Of a stretch of 64,000 nt of DNA, positions 25,614 through 34,672 are shown in pieces (positions within the stretch are counted from its first letter, which is position 1; each line of letters begins with the position of its first letter). The notes under the pieces were generated by a model. The model was not told the origin of the DNA and did no database searches. It saw nothing but the letters and a program-made list of their open reading frames with translations. The DNA comes from Pilimelia columellifera (GTDB taxonomy: Bacteria > Actinomycetota > Actinomycetes > Mycobacteriales > Micromonosporaceae): NCBI RefSeq assembly GCF_039532605.1, contig NZ_BAAARY010000007.1, forward strand, positions 1 to 64,000, in the 5' to 3' direction. Both the position numbers and the translations under genes were made by a program.

Positions 25614-26417
25614 TCAACCCAGCTCAAGCACCGGATTGACCAGCTCGCCGAGCCCCTCGATCCGCACGATCACAGACTCTCCCGCGGCCAACGGGCCAAC
25701 GCCTGCGGGAGTGCCTGTGAGGATGACATCACCAGGCAACAACGTCATCACATGCGAGATGTACGACACCAGGGTGACCGGGTCGAACGTCATGTCGCGG
25801 GTCCGACCGAGCTGACGGACCTCGCGCTGTTCCGGATCCGGGCCGACCTCGCAACGCACCTCGCGGTCGGCCGGGTCGAAGTCGGTGACAATCCACGGCC
25901 CGATCGGACAGAACGAGTCGAAGCCCTTCGCCCGGGTCCACTGGCCGTCAGTGGCCTGCAGGTCGCGCGCGGTGACGTCGTTCGCGCAGGTGTAGCCGAA
26001 GATCGCCCGCTCGGCCGCGCTCCGGTCGGCCCGCCGCGCGCCCGGGGCGCCGATGACGATGGCCAGCTCAGCCTCGTGGTCGACCTGCTTGGACTGGGTG
26101 GGCAGCCGGATCGCGTCCAGCGGCCCGATCACCGACGTCGACGGTTTGAGGAACAGCAGCGGCTCGGTCGGCGCCGCGGCGTGCTGCTCGGCGGCGTGGT
26201 CGGCGTAGTTGCGGCCGACGCAGACGACCTTGCTCGGCAGGATCGGCGACAGCAGCCGCACGTCCGACAACGCCCAACGCTGCCCGGTGAACCGAATCGC
26301 GCCGAACGGGTGGCCCTCGATCGCGGCGACGGTGAGCGCCTGCGCGCCGGCGTCGAGGTCGCCCTCGACAACCCCGAAGGCCATCGTGTCGGCATGGGCG
26401 AAACGGGCGATACGCAC
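25614..26417 (-). CDS. Fumarylacetoacetate hydrolase (FAH) family protein
   Basis: 267 residues, the length of small bacterial FAH-fold hydrolases/decarboxylases. Core motifs: VVCVGRNYADHA, EAELAIVIGAPG (metal Glu pair), GYTCANDVTARDLQ (metal Asp) and GDVILTGTPAGVGPL. Likely substrates are 2-oxo-acids from catabolism, but the family is broad. GTG 26417 begins VRIARFAHADTMAF. In Streptomyces this gene directly precedes gltX; here the following genes are tRNA-Gln and tRNA-Glu. Confidence 0.88.
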   Translation of the reverse strand: MRIARFAHADTMAFGVVEGDLDAGAQALTVAAIEGHPFGAIRFTGQRWALSDVRLLSPILPSKVVCVGRNYADHAAEQHAAAPTEPLLFLKPSTSVIGPLDAIRLPTQSKQVDHEAELAIVIGAPGARRADRSAAERAIFGYTCANDVTARDLQATDGQWTRAKGFDSFCPIGPWIVTDFDPADREVRCEVGPDPEQREVRQLGRTRDMTFDPVTLVSYISHVMTLLPGDVILTGTPAGVGPLAAGESVIVRIEGLGELVNPVLELG

Positions 26418-26462
26418 TGGACGGCCGTCCTCACTGTCAGGGATCGCGGAACAGCACCGAAT

Positions 26463-27344
26463 CTAGACCGTGCCAGGAAGCCCAACGCCGTCGAGGGCCT
26501 CTCCGACCAACGCGATGAGGGCCGACCGTATCGGCGCCGCGCGTGCGGCGAAACCCCGCTGGGCGGCCACGTACTCGGCCCGACCCTCGGCCGTCTCCAC
26601 CCGCACCGGCGGAAACCCCAGCCCGGCCAGCTCGTACGGACTCGCGCGCATGTCCAGGGCGCGGATGTCGCGGGCTAACGCGAAACAGTCCGCGACCAGC
26701 TCGCCGGAGGCCAGCGGGCCGACCTTGTAGGCCATCTTGTAGAGATCCATCCCGGCGTGCAGGCAGCCGGGTTGCTCCAGGTCGCGCTGGCGCTCGCGGG
26801 TGGGTTGGAGAACGTTGAGCGGACGCGCTGACGGCGTGAAGAACCGGAACGCGTCGAAGTGACTGCACCGGACTCCGCGCTCGCGCACCACCGCGGCGGT
26901 GTCCTGCGGCGACAGTCGCAGCGGCCAGGCGTTGTGGCGGACCTCGGCCTGGCTCTGCTCGTACACCATCGCCCACTCGTGCATACCGAAGCAGCCGAGG
27001 TGCGGGGGGCGCGCCGCAGTGGCACGCAGCAGATCGAGAATCCACCGCAGCGAGTCGCCCCGGCGGGCCACGAGTTGCCCGACATCAAGGATCAGGCCGC
27101 CGGACTGCCGGCGGTAGCCGGGACCGAGACCGTCGGCGTCGAGTAGGACGACGCCGGCGCCCGGCTGCCACCGCCGCAGCTGGCCCGGCCGCAGGGAGTA
27201 GTAGGTGAACAGGAAATCGTGGACGGGGTGCTTCAGGCCCCGGTCGCGTCGGCGCAGGTGCGGGGTGAGCCACTGGTCAACGCGCGACTCGTGCGCCGCC
27301 TGGCGCGCCTGCCAGGCCGGCCGGTCCAGGACTTCCAGCGCCAC
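26463..27344 (-). CDS. Conserved actinobacterial protein (often labelled 3-methyladenine glycosylase)
   Basis: 293 residues of a family found in most actinobacteria. Conserved blocks include HPVHDFLFTYYSLRPGQLRRW, FGMHEWAMVYEQ, RCSHFDAFRFFTPSARPLNV and GCLHAGMDLYKMAYKVGPL. Databases often call such proteins 3-methyladenine DNA glycosylases, but I see no AlkA/Tag/AAG motif, so I leave the function open. Its many conserved His, Asp and aromatic residues suggest an enzyme. The GTG start at 27344 fits. It sits 45 bp upstream of the FAH gene and may be co-transcribed. Confidence 0.7.
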   Translation of the reverse strand: MALEVLDRPAWQARQAAHESRVDQWLTPHLRRRDRGLKHPVHDFLFTYYSLRPGQLRRWQPGAGVVLLDADGLGPGYRRQSGGLILDVGQLVARRGDSLRWILDLLRATAARPPHLGCFGMHEWAMVYEQSQAEVRHNAWPLRLSPQDTAAVVRERGVRCSHFDAFRFFTPSARPLNVLQPTRERQRDLEQPGCLHAGMDLYKMAYKVGPLASGELVADCFALARDIRALDMRASPYELAGLGFPPVRVETAEGRAEYVAAQRGFAARAAPIRSALIALVGEALDGVGLPGTV

Positions 27345-27363
27345 CGGCCCAGGGTAGCGCCGG

Positions 27364-27792
27364 TCAGTCGGTTGGCGGCGTGCGGCGGTCGCGCTTGGCC
27401 AACGAGCGCCGGCGCTTGGAGTCCAGCCGTCGTTCCTTGGAGCCCCGGCTCGGCCTGGTCGGGCGCCGGGGCGGGGCGGGCGGCGCGGCGGCGTCCCGCA
27501 GCAGGGCCGCCAGCCGCTGGCGGGCGGCCGCCCGGTTCGCCAACTGGGCCCGGTTCTCGCTGGCGACGACGGTGAGCACGCCGTCGACGAGGCGGTCGGC
27601 CAACCGCGCGAGCATGCGCTCGCGGATCGGCGCCGCCAGCGACGGCGAGTCGGCGACGTCGAAGGACAGCTCGACCCGGCTGTCCGTGGTGTTGACGCCC
27701 TGACCTCCGGGGCCGGAGCTGCGGGAGAACCGCTCGCGCAGCTCCCGGTCGGGCACCACCAGGCGGTCGTTGACGATCAGGTCGGCGTTCAT
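27364..27792 (-). CDS. arfB: ArfB-type peptidyl-tRNA hydrolase (rescue factor)
   Basis: 142 residues. It frees stalled ribosomes by hydrolysing peptidyl-tRNA with the GGQ motif, here RSSGPGGQGVNTTDSRVEL. The C-terminal basic tail (KERRLDSKRRRSLAKRDRR) would enter the mRNA channel, as in E. coli ArfB. ATG 27792 begins MNADLIVNDRLVVPDREL, where family similarity starts. It lies 19 bp upstream of the conserved gene at 26463-27344. Confidence 0.93.
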   Translation of the reverse strand: MNADLIVNDRLVVPDRELRERFSRSSGPGGQGVNTTDSRVELSFDVADSPSLAAPIRERMLARLADRLVDGVLTVVASENRAQLANRAAARQRLAALLRDAAAPPAPPRRPTRPSRGSKERRLDSKRRRSLAKRDRRTPPTD

Positions 27793-27980
27793 CGCCGTAA
27801 GTGTGCCCGAGCGTCGCCGGACGCGACAGCCGGTAACGACGGCCAGCGGCCGGCGGGACCCCGACGCCACGGCCGTCACGGGGACCGTGCCGTACGAACT
27901 AGCCGAGGGCGCCTGGTTTCGCGAAGTCAGCACGGGGCACGCAGGGTGTAGGACGCTGATGCCAGAGTGTGGAGGTTGTT

Positions 27981-28424
27981 ATGAGCACGATGAAAGAGTC
28001 TGTGGACGTTGACGTTCCGGTTACCACCGCCTACAACCAGTGGACGCAGTTCGAGTCGTTTCCGCAGTTCATGGACGGCGTAGAGGAGATTCGTCAGATC
28101 TCGGACACCACTACGCACTGGAAGACGAAGATCGCAGGGGTGGAACGGGAGTTCGACGCGCAGATCACCGAGCAGGTCCCGGACCGGAAGATCGCGTGGG
28201 CGTCCGCGGACATGGCGCATGCCGGTGAGGTCACCTTCGAGCCGGTAGACGCGGGCAAGACCCGCGTCACCGCGAAGATGGCGTTCAAGCCCGAGGGCTT
28301 CGTGGAGACCGCCGGCGACAAGCTCGGCCTGGTCGAGCACCGGATGTCAGGGGATCTGAAGCGATTCAAGGAATTCGTGGAGCAGCGCGGCACCGCGACC
28401 GGCGCCTGGCGCGGCGAGGTCTGA
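27981..28424 (+). CDS. SRPBCC-family (cyclase/dehydrase-like) protein
   Basis: 147 residues of the Polyketide_cyc2-like START fold: VPVTTAYNQWTQFESFPQFM, HWKTKIAGVEREFDAQITE and ARVT-like sheet strands, ending in the long C-terminal helix (LVEHRMSGDLKRFKEFVEQ). Such stand-alone proteins bind lipids or small hydrophobic ligands and are often linked with stress, but the ligand is unknown. ATG 27981 has GGAGG 5 bases upstream, better than the upstream GTG 27969. A hairpin follows. Confidence 0.85.
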   Translation: MSTMKESVDVDVPVTTAYNQWTQFESFPQFMDGVEEIRQISDTTTHWKTKIAGVEREFDAQITEQVPDRKIAWASADMAHAGEVTFEPVDAGKTRVTAKMAFKPEGFVETAGDKLGLVEHRMSGDLKRFKEFVEQRGTATGAWRGEV

Positions 28425-28434
28425 CCACCGGCGT

Positions 28435-28468
28435 GGCGAAGGCGCGCCGGCCGCGGTGCGCCTTCGCC
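28435..28468 (+). terminator. Hairpin terminator after the SRPBCC gene
   Basis: A perfect 11-bp stem GGCGAAGGCGC/GCGCCTTCGCC around a 12-base loop, beginning 11 bp after the stop codon. Confidence 0.7.
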
Positions 28469-28535
28469 TGCGGCGGGATGCCGCCGGCACGTCGGCGCTC
28501 TTCCGAACGGGATAGTTGCTCGGTAGCGTCATCGC

Positions 28536-29276
28536 GTGGACACCGTTGACCCGCGCGCCCTCGCCTTCACGTCAGTGTTCAATTTCCGTGATCTCGGCGG
28601 CCACCCCGGCCTGGACGGACGCCTGGTGCGCCGCGGGCGGCTCTACCGTTCCGACTCGCTGCACCGGCTCGCCGGCGCCGACTGGGACGCGTTCCAGTCG
28701 CTCGGTGTCCGGACCGTCATCGATCTGCGTCGTCCGAAGGAGATCGACCGGGACGGTCGGGTGCCCGAGCACGCGAAGCTGCGGTACCACCACATCCATC
28801 CCGAGCACACCGACTGGCGGCTTGAGCGGCTGCCCGGCGACGACGGCCACGGGCGGTGGCTGGCTGACCGCTACCTGGCGCTCGCGGAGGAGGGACGGCT
28901 CGGGATCGCACAGGCGCTCGGGATGATCGCCGACGAGCGATCCGCGCCGCTGGTGGTGCACTGCGTCGCGGGCAAGGACCGCACCGGTGTGGTCATCGCC
29001 ATCACGCTGGCCCTGCTCGGTGTCGATGATCCGACGATCGCCGCTGACTACGCGCGCAGCGCGGCGGCGGCGGAGCAGTTCCTGGCCTGGGCGCGGTCGG
29101 CCCGGGTTGAGACGCCGGAGCTGCCGCCGGCATGGCTGGACTCCCCACCGGAGGCGATCCTGCTGTTCCTGGCCGAGTTGCGCGGCCGGCACGGCTCTGT
29201 CGAGGCATACGCGACGCACGCTGGCTTCAGCGGTGAGCAGGTGGCCGCGATGCGCGGCCACCTGCTCACCGGCTAG
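28536..29276 (+). CDS. Tyrosine/serine protein phosphatase (Y_phosphatase3)
   Basis: 246 residues. The catalytic P-loop is VVHCVAGKDRTGVVIA (CX5R with Cys near residue 143). The N-terminal FNFRDLGG and YRSDSLHRL blocks are the family hallmark, as in mycobacterial PtpB. It removes phosphate from tyrosine or phosphoinositides; the target is unknown. GTG 28536 is the start. It stands alone and is convergent with ilvE, whose stop is 2 bp away. Confidence 0.88.
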   Translation: MDTVDPRALAFTSVFNFRDLGGHPGLDGRLVRRGRLYRSDSLHRLAGADWDAFQSLGVRTVIDLRRPKEIDRDGRVPEHAKLRYHHIHPEHTDWRLERLPGDDGHGRWLADRYLALAEEGRLGIAQALGMIADERSAPLVVHCVAGKDRTGVVIAITLALLGVDDPTIAADYARSAAAAEQFLAWARSARVETPELPPAWLDSPPEAILLFLAELRGRHGSVEAYATHAGFSGEQVAAMRGHLLTG

Positions 29277-29277
29277 G

Positions 29278-30375
29278 TCAGGCGACCCGGCGGACCCAGC
29301 CGTGCGGGTCCGGAGCGTCGCCACGCTGGATGTCCACCAACGACTGGCGCAGCGACGTCGTCACCCGGCCGGGCTCGCCGCCACCGATGGCGAACTCGCC
29401 GTCCGGGTGACGCACCGCCCCGATCGGGGTGATCACCGCGGCCGTGCCGCACGCGAACACCTCGCGTAGTCGGCCACTGGCCGCGTCGGCGCGCCACTGG
29501 TCGAAGGAGATTGGCTGTTCGAGCACCCGGCGCCCGGCCTGCCGGGCGAGCACTATGACGGACTCACGGGTGATGCCGGGCAGGATCGTGCCGGTCAGCT
29601 CCGGGGTGACGATCGTGCCGTCGTCGTAGACGAAGAAGACGTTCATGCCGCCCAGCTCCTCGACGTACCGGCGTTCCACCGCGTCGAGGAAGACGACCTG
29701 GTCGCAGCCGGCGGCGATCGCCTCAGCCTGGGCCAGCAGCGAGGCGGCGTAATTGCCTCCGCACTTGGCCACGCCGGTCCCGCCGGGCGCGGCCCGGCTG
29801 AACTCCCGGGAGGCCCAGACGGTGACCGGCTTGACCCCGCCGGAGAAGTAGGAGCCGACCGGCGACGCGATGACGCAGTAGAGGTACTCGCTGGCCGGAC
29901 GCACGCCCAGGAACACCTCGCTGGCGAACATGAACGGCCTCAGGTAGAGGCTGCCGCCCTCGGCCTGCGGAATCCACTGCCCGTCGATGGTGATCAGTTC
30001 GGTGAGCGAGTCGAGGAAGATTTGCTCGGGCAGCTCGGGCATGGCCATCCGGGCGGCCGATACCTGGAACCGGCGGGCGTTGGCCTCCGGGCGGAACAGG
30101 GTGACGCCGCCGTCCGCCGTGGGGTAGGCCTTGAGACCCTCGAAAATCTCCTGCGCGTAGTGCAGGACGGCGCTGGCCGGGTCCATCGGGATCGGGGCGC
30201 GTGCCTCGACCCGCGCGTCGTGCCAACCCTTCCCGTCGGCGTAACGGACAGTGACCATGTGGTCGGTGAAGACCCGCCCGAAGCCGGGGTTGGCCAGCAG
30301 AGCGGCGCGCTCGGCGGCGGTCACCGGCGCGGGGTGCGGGTGCACGTCGAAGGCAAGACTGTCGCCGCCGTTCAT
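29278..30375 (-). CDS. ilvE: Branched-chain amino acid aminotransferase
   Basis: 365 residues, the usual IlvE length. It makes Leu, Ile and Val from their 2-oxoacids with glutamate. The PLP lysine is in GVAKCGGNYAASLLAQAEA. Other family blocks are HYAQEIFEGLKAYPTADGG, LYLRPFMFASE and ELTGTILPGITRESV. All look intact, unlike the ilvC-like and ilvD-like genes upstream. ATG 30375 has GGAGG 8 bases upstream. A long 533-bp region separates it from serA; no leader peptide rich in branched-chain codons was recognised. Confidence 0.96.
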   Translation of the reverse strand: MNGGDSLAFDVHPHPAPVTAAERAALLANPGFGRVFTDHMVTVRYADGKGWHDARVEARAPIPMDPASAVLHYAQEIFEGLKAYPTADGGVTLFRPEANARRFQVSAARMAMPELPEQIFLDSLTELITIDGQWIPQAEGGSLYLRPFMFASEVFLGVRPASEYLYCVIASPVGSYFSGGVKPVTVWASREFSRAAPGGTGVAKCGGNYAASLLAQAEAIAAGCDQVVFLDAVERRYVEELGGMNVFFVYDDGTIVTPELTGTILPGITRESVIVLARQAGRRVLEQPISFDQWRADAASGRLREVFACGTAAVITPIGAVRHPDGEFAIGGGEPGRVTTSLRQSLVDIQRGDAPDPHGWVRRVA

Positions 30376-30908
30376 CGCGCGGACCTCCATGTCATGGGAG
30401 CCTGATCTGCCGGTCCGGGATCGGCCGCGGCTCGACGTGGGGACGCCGAGCAGGTCAGGATCTGGGGGAATGTGCAGAAACCATAGCGCGCGTGGGTTGG
30501 CCCGGACATCCGCCAGGCGCGCATGATCGACTGCCGAGGGGGCGGCAAATGCCCCAGTCGGCGCGCAGAGCCCATCAATCGGATGGGAGAAATCACGGAA
30601 AAGTTGTCGGTGGGCCCTGCTCCGCCTGGGCGTGGCAGAACCCACCGTCGACGCGCTGTAGGCGCGCCAGTAACACTGCGCGGTTACCCCGAACGTGCCC
30701 GACGACGCCACCCGAAGACGTGACGCGCACAGGCCCACCAGCTCCGGGTCGCTCGACCCAGCGCCCTGAGATTGACCCTGTTGTTCGGCCCGGGACGCCA
30801 GTGAGACTTCACGGTGTAACCGCGTCGATACGCTAGCGATATTCCGGGGGCCCGCGCAAGACTGACAGGCGCACAACATCGTCCGAAAAGGACAGTGCCG
30901 TGCGGGGA
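30376..30908. other. 533-bp intergenic region between serA and ilvE, nothing assigned
   Basis: The region is downstream of serA and upstream of ilvE on the same strand. I find no gene with an RBS, no tRNA-like T-box fold and no clear terminator. Short frames here look like noise. It presumably holds the ilvE promoter. Confidence 0.5.
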
Positions 30909-32507
30909 TCAGATGTCGGACAGGTCGGTGACGCTCCAGGCGGTCGCCCCGATGCTGGCGGCGACCCTGGCCAACAGCTCACCTGAGACCGGCTCGTCGA
31001 CGGCGATCGCCATGAGCGCCTCGCTGCCGGCCGCCCGCCGGGCCACCTGCATCGACGCGATGTTGACGCCCGCCTCCCCGAGAATCGTGCCGAACGTGCC
31101 CACCACCCCGGGCCGGTCCGCGTAGCGCAGGAACAGCAGCACCCCGTCGGCGTCCAGCTCCAGGTCGTACCCGTCGACGCCGGTGAGTTTGAGGGTCTCG
31201 CGCGGCCCGGCGACGGCGATGGCGCCGCTGACGCTGAGCTGCCGGCCGTCCGGGAGCACGCCACGGATCACCACCAACTCGTGCTGGTCGGGCGAGTCCG
31301 GCATCGGCGCCAACGCGATGTCGACGCCGCGCTGCTCGGCCAGCATCGGGGCGTTCACGTAGCTGACGGGGTCCTCGGTGACCGTCGCGAACAGGCCCTT
31401 GGCCGCGGCCAGCCGCAACACCGACACGTCGTGCGCGGCCACCTCGCCACGGACCTCGACGGTGACGCTGGCGGCGACCCCACCGGCCACCGCCGTGAAG
31501 ACCCGACCGAGCCGCTCGGCCAACGGCAGCAGCGGCCGCACCTCCTCGTCGACCGCGCCGCCAGCCTGCACGTTGACCGCGTCGGGCACGAACTCGCCGC
31601 GCAGCGCCAGGGCGACGCTGCGGGCCACCGCCAGGCCCGCCTTGTCCTGCGCCTCGACGGTCGAGGCGCCCAGGTGCGGGGTGGCCACGACCGCGTCGAA
31701 AGCGAACAGCGGCGAGGACGTGCACGGCTCCTTGACGTACACGTCCACCCCGGCGCCGGCGACCCGGCCCTCAGCGATGGCGTCGGCCAAGGCCTGCTCG
31801 TCGACCAGACCGCCGCGGGCGGCGTTGACGATCCGGACGCCGGGCTTGCAGATCGCCAGCTCCGCGGCCCCGATCAGGCCGACGGTCTCCGGGGTCTTGG
31901 GCAGGTGCAGTGAGATGAAGTCGCTGGTGGCCAGCAGCTCGGGCAACGTCAACAGGGTGATCCCGAGCTGGGCGGCGCGCGCCGGCTGCACGTACGGGTC
32001 GTAGGCGACCAGGCGCACCCCGAAGGCCGCCATCCGCTGGGCGAACAGCAGTCCGATCCGGCCCAGCCCCACCACTCCGACGGTCTTGTCGTACAGCTCG
32101 ACGCCGGTGTACCTGGACCGCTTCCACTCGCCGTGCTTGAGCGCGGCGCTGGCCGAGGCGGTGTGACGGGCCACCGCCAGCAGCAGCGCCACCGCCTGCT
32201 CCGCCGCCGAGATGATGTTGGACGTGGGGGCGTTGACGACCAACACCCCCCGCTCGGTGGCGGCGGCGACATCGACGTTGTCCAGGCCCACCCCGGCCCG
32301 GGCGACAACCTTGAGCGACGGCGCGGCGACCAACGCCGCCTGATCGATCATGGTGGCGCTGCGGACGATGACGGCGTCGGCGTCGGCGAGCGCCGCGAAC
32401 AGGGCGGAGCGGTCGGTTCCGTCGACCTGACGCACCGCGAAATCCTCGGTGAGCACCTCGATCGCGGACGGCGCAAGCTCCTCGGCGACGATCACAACAG
32501 GCGGCAC
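30909..32507 (-). CDS. serA: D-3-phosphoglycerate dehydrogenase (long form)
   Basis: 532 residues, the long ACT-domain type found in mycobacteria. It oxidises 3-phosphoglycerate, the first step to serine. Motifs: NAD loop VGVVGLGRIGLLFAQRM, catalytic Arg in VNAARGGLVDEQAL, acid in VDVYVKEPC and His in TPHLGASTVEAQDK. An intervening ASB domain (residues about 320-450) and a C-terminal ACT domain (LLFLRYADRPGVVGTFG) follow. GTG 32507 begins VPPVVIVAEELAPSAI. In M. tuberculosis serA lies near ilvBNC; here ilvC-like is separated by gpgS and ilvBN are missing. Confidence 0.96.
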   Translation of the reverse strand: MPPVVIVAEELAPSAIEVLTEDFAVRQVDGTDRSALFAALADADAVIVRSATMIDQAALVAAPSLKVVARAGVGLDNVDVAAATERGVLVVNAPTSNIISAAEQAVALLLAVARHTASASAALKHGEWKRSRYTGVELYDKTVGVVGLGRIGLLFAQRMAAFGVRLVAYDPYVQPARAAQLGITLLTLPELLATSDFISLHLPKTPETVGLIGAAELAICKPGVRIVNAARGGLVDEQALADAIAEGRVAGAGVDVYVKEPCTSSPLFAFDAVVATPHLGASTVEAQDKAGLAVARSVALALRGEFVPDAVNVQAGGAVDEEVRPLLPLAERLGRVFTAVAGGVAASVTVEVRGEVAAHDVSVLRLAAAKGLFATVTEDPVSYVNAPMLAEQRGVDIALAPMPDSPDQHELVVIRGVLPDGRQLSVSGAIAVAGPRETLKLTGVDGYDLELDADGVLLFLRYADRPGVVGTFGTILGEAGVNIASMQVARRAAGSEALMAIAVDEPVSGELLARVAASIGATAWSVTDLSDI

Positions 32508-32665
32508 GGGGGCGCCCTTTCCTCGGTGTCGGGTGGCGGTGTGGACCGCCCGGTCTCACGCCCACGGCACCTAGCCCCGGACGCCTGTGCGATCGTAGGC
32601 ACACTGGGCCATCCCGGCAGGGCAGGGCACACCAGGAGGGCCACCATCCGTGCGCCCGGAGGCGA

Positions 32666-33670
32666 GTGGAGCAGCGGCGCGAGATGCAGGGCACCGACCC
32701 GGTGGTGGCGGACTGGGCGGCCAGACGCACCCGCCACGCGGCGGCCTGGACGCCCACCGAGCTGACCGCCGCCAAGGCCGACCACGTCATCAGCGTCGTG
32801 TTGCCGGCGCGCGACGAGGAAGCGACGATCGGGGCGATCGTCGGGGCCATCGGCAGGGATCTGACCGGGCCCGGTGGGCTCGTCGACGAGATCCTGGTGG
32901 TGGACTCCCGGTCCACGGACGCGACCGCGCGGATCGCCGCGGCGGCCGGGGCGAGAGTCGTGCGGCAGGACGAGGTGACCCGCGGGCTCACCCCGATGGA
33001 CGGCAAGGGCGACGCCATGTGGGCGGGGCTGGCCGCCAGCCGCGGGGATCTGGTCGTCTTCCTCGACGCCGACCTGCGCGCGTTCTCCAGCCGTTTCGTG
33101 ACCGGCCTGCTCGGGCCGTTGCTCACCGACCCGAGCGTCGCCTTCGTCAAGGGCTTCTACCACCGACCGTTGACGATCGAGGGTCATGCGGACCCGGACG
33201 GTGGCGGGCGGGTCACCGAGCTGGTCGCCCGGCCGTTGCTCAACCTGTTCTGGCCCCGCCTGGCGGGTTTCATCCAGCCGTTGAGCGGCGAGTGCGCCGG
33301 CCGGCGGGAGGTGCTGAGCCGGGTGCCGTTCGTCTCCGGCTACGGCGTCGAGACCGCCATGATGATCGACCTGCTGGAGTTGGTGGGCCTGGAGGCCCTG
33401 GCCCAGGTCGATCTGGGCGAGCGCCGTCACCGGAACCAGAGCAACCAGGCGCTGGGCAGGATGTCCGCGCAGATCGTCCTCGCGGCGTGGAGCCGGCTGC
33501 GCCGGCAGGGGTGGGTCAGCACGGACGCCGAGCCGGGGCGGCTGTTGACCCAGTTCGTCCGGGACGCCGACGGGCCGGCCGGCCGGGAGGCCCAGACCGT
33601 CGATGTCGGCGTCACCGAACGCCCGCCGTTGGCGAGCCTGCTCCTGCCCGGAGCGCCGGGGCGGGGCTGA
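32666..33670 (+). CDS. gpgS: Glucosyl-3-phosphoglycerate synthase
   Basis: 334 residues of glycosyltransferase family 81. It joins glucose from NDP-glucose to 3-phosphoglycerate, the first step to methylglucose lipopolysaccharide or glucosylglycerate. Motifs: SVVLPARDEEATIGAIVG at the N-terminus, the metal-binding DxD in VVFLDADLRAFSS, and PLSGECAGRREVL, YGVETAMMIDLL and DLGERRHRNQSN, all characteristic of GpgS. GTG 32666 (in GAGGCGAGTG) or ATG 32684 could be the start. It is divergent from serA, which supplies the pathway sharing 3-phosphoglycerate. Confidence 0.92.
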   Translation: MEQRREMQGTDPVVADWAARRTRHAAAWTPTELTAAKADHVISVVLPARDEEATIGAIVGAIGRDLTGPGGLVDEILVVDSRSTDATARIAAAAGARVVRQDEVTRGLTPMDGKGDAMWAGLAASRGDLVVFLDADLRAFSSRFVTGLLGPLLTDPSVAFVKGFYHRPLTIEGHADPDGGGRVTELVARPLLNLFWPRLAGFIQPLSGECAGRREVLSRVPFVSGYGVETAMMIDLLELVGLEALAQVDLGERRHRNQSNQALGRMSAQIVLAAWSRLRRQGWVSTDAEPGRLLTQFVRDADGPAGREAQTVDVGVTERPPLASLLLPGAPGRG

Positions 33671-34672
33671 TCAGCGGATCGGACCGCCCAGCCAGGGCAA
33701 CATCGCTCGGACCGCATCGCCGGCCGGCTCGACCGGGTGCTGGGCCGACTGCTCCCGCAGAGCGGTGGCGGTGGGGCGGTTGGCGTTCTCGTCGACCATC
33801 CACTCGGCCACGAAACGGCCGTCGCGGATCTCGTCGAGGAGTTGTCTCATCGCCTGGCGGACCTGCTCGTCGACGACACGTGGCCCGCGGGTGAGCGAGC
33901 CGTAGCGGGCCACGTCGGACTCGATCTCCCGCAAGCCGGCCAGGCCGCCGGCGTAGAGGGCGTCGACGGCGGTCTTGAGCTGGTGCACACAGGCCACGTA
34001 GGCGGCCTCGGCGGGCAGGCCGGCGCCGACGAGCGTGTCGAAGCCAGCGGCCACGAGAGCGGCGGCCCCGCCGACGACGGCCTGCTCGCCGAAGCGGGCG
34101 ACCTCGGCCTGGGCGCTGAACGTGGTGGCCAGCGCGCCGGCGCGGGTGGCGCCGACCCCTTTGGCGTAGGCGAGCAGAAGTCGCCAGGCGCCGCCGGAGG
34201 CGTCCCGTTCGACGGCGACGAAACTGGGGACGCCCTTGCCGTCGTGGTACTGCCGGCGCAGCTGCTCGCCGTCGGCCATCGGGGCCAGCAACAGCACGTC
34301 GATGCCCGCGGGCGGGTCGATGAGGCCGTAATGGATCGGGAAGGCGTCGGTGAACAGCAGGGCGTCGCCTTCAGCCAGGCCCGGGGCGATGGACTGGGTG
34401 TAGACGAAGCGCTGCAACGCCAGCGGGGCGAGCAGGACGGTGAGGTCGGCCTCGGCGGCGGCTTCGCCGGGGGTCAGCACGCGTAGCCCCTGGTCCTCGG
34501 CCCTGGCGCGGTTGACCGAGGTTGGCGGCAGGCCCATCCGGACGTCCACACCGGAGTCGCGCAGCGACAGCGCCTGGGCTGCGCCGTGGTCGCCGTAGCC
34601 GATGATGGCGACCTTGCGGTCGTTGAGCTCCGACAGGTCGGCGTCATCGTCGTGGTAGACAGGCGTGCTCAT
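33671..34672 (-). CDS. KARI-like (IlvC-like) protein lacking catalytic residues
   Basis: 333 residues, full length and colinear with class I ketol-acid reductoisomerase: YHDDDADLSELNDRKVAIIG, GYGDHG Rossmann loop, ALSLRDSGVDVRMGLP, FPIHYGLIDPPAGIDV, DGKGVPSFVAVERD. But the metal and catalytic residues are mostly changed. The Lys of VAPKGPGH is Met132 (LAPMADGE), the Mg-binding Asp is Ala192 (EVARFGEQ; only Glu196 is kept), and the Glu pair of YFEVLHELK is Ala227 and Gln231 (YVACVHQLK). His114 remains. Ordinary KARI activity is therefore unlikely. ATG 34672 has GAGG 4 bases upstream. It abuts gpgS and is divergent from an equally altered ilvD-like gene. Confidence 0.85.
   Translation of the reverse strand: MSTPVYHDDDADLSELNDRKVAIIGYGDHGAAQALSLRDSGVDVRMGLPPTSVNRARAEDQGLRVLTPGEAAAEADLTVLLAPLALQRFVYTQSIAPGLAEGDALLFTDAFPIHYGLIDPPAGIDVLLLAPMADGEQLRRQYHDGKGVPSFVAVERDASGGAWRLLLAYAKGVGATRAGALATTFSAQAEVARFGEQAVVGGAAALVAAGFDTLVGAGLPAEAAYVACVHQLKTAVDALYAGGLAGLREIESDVARYGSLTRGPRVVDEQVRQAMRQLLDEIRDGRFVAEWMVDENANRPTATALREQSAQHPVEPAGDAVRAMLPWLGGPIR

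Noticed and set aside
26463..27344. Naming this protein a 3-methyladenine DNA glycosylase
   Set aside because: The label circulates for this family, but none of the HhH-GPD, Tag zinc or AAG motifs can be seen.
30376..30908. Possible attenuator or T-box leader before ilvE
   Set aside because: No leader peptide rich in Leu/Ile/Val codons, no T-box sequence and no paired terminator/antiterminator were found.
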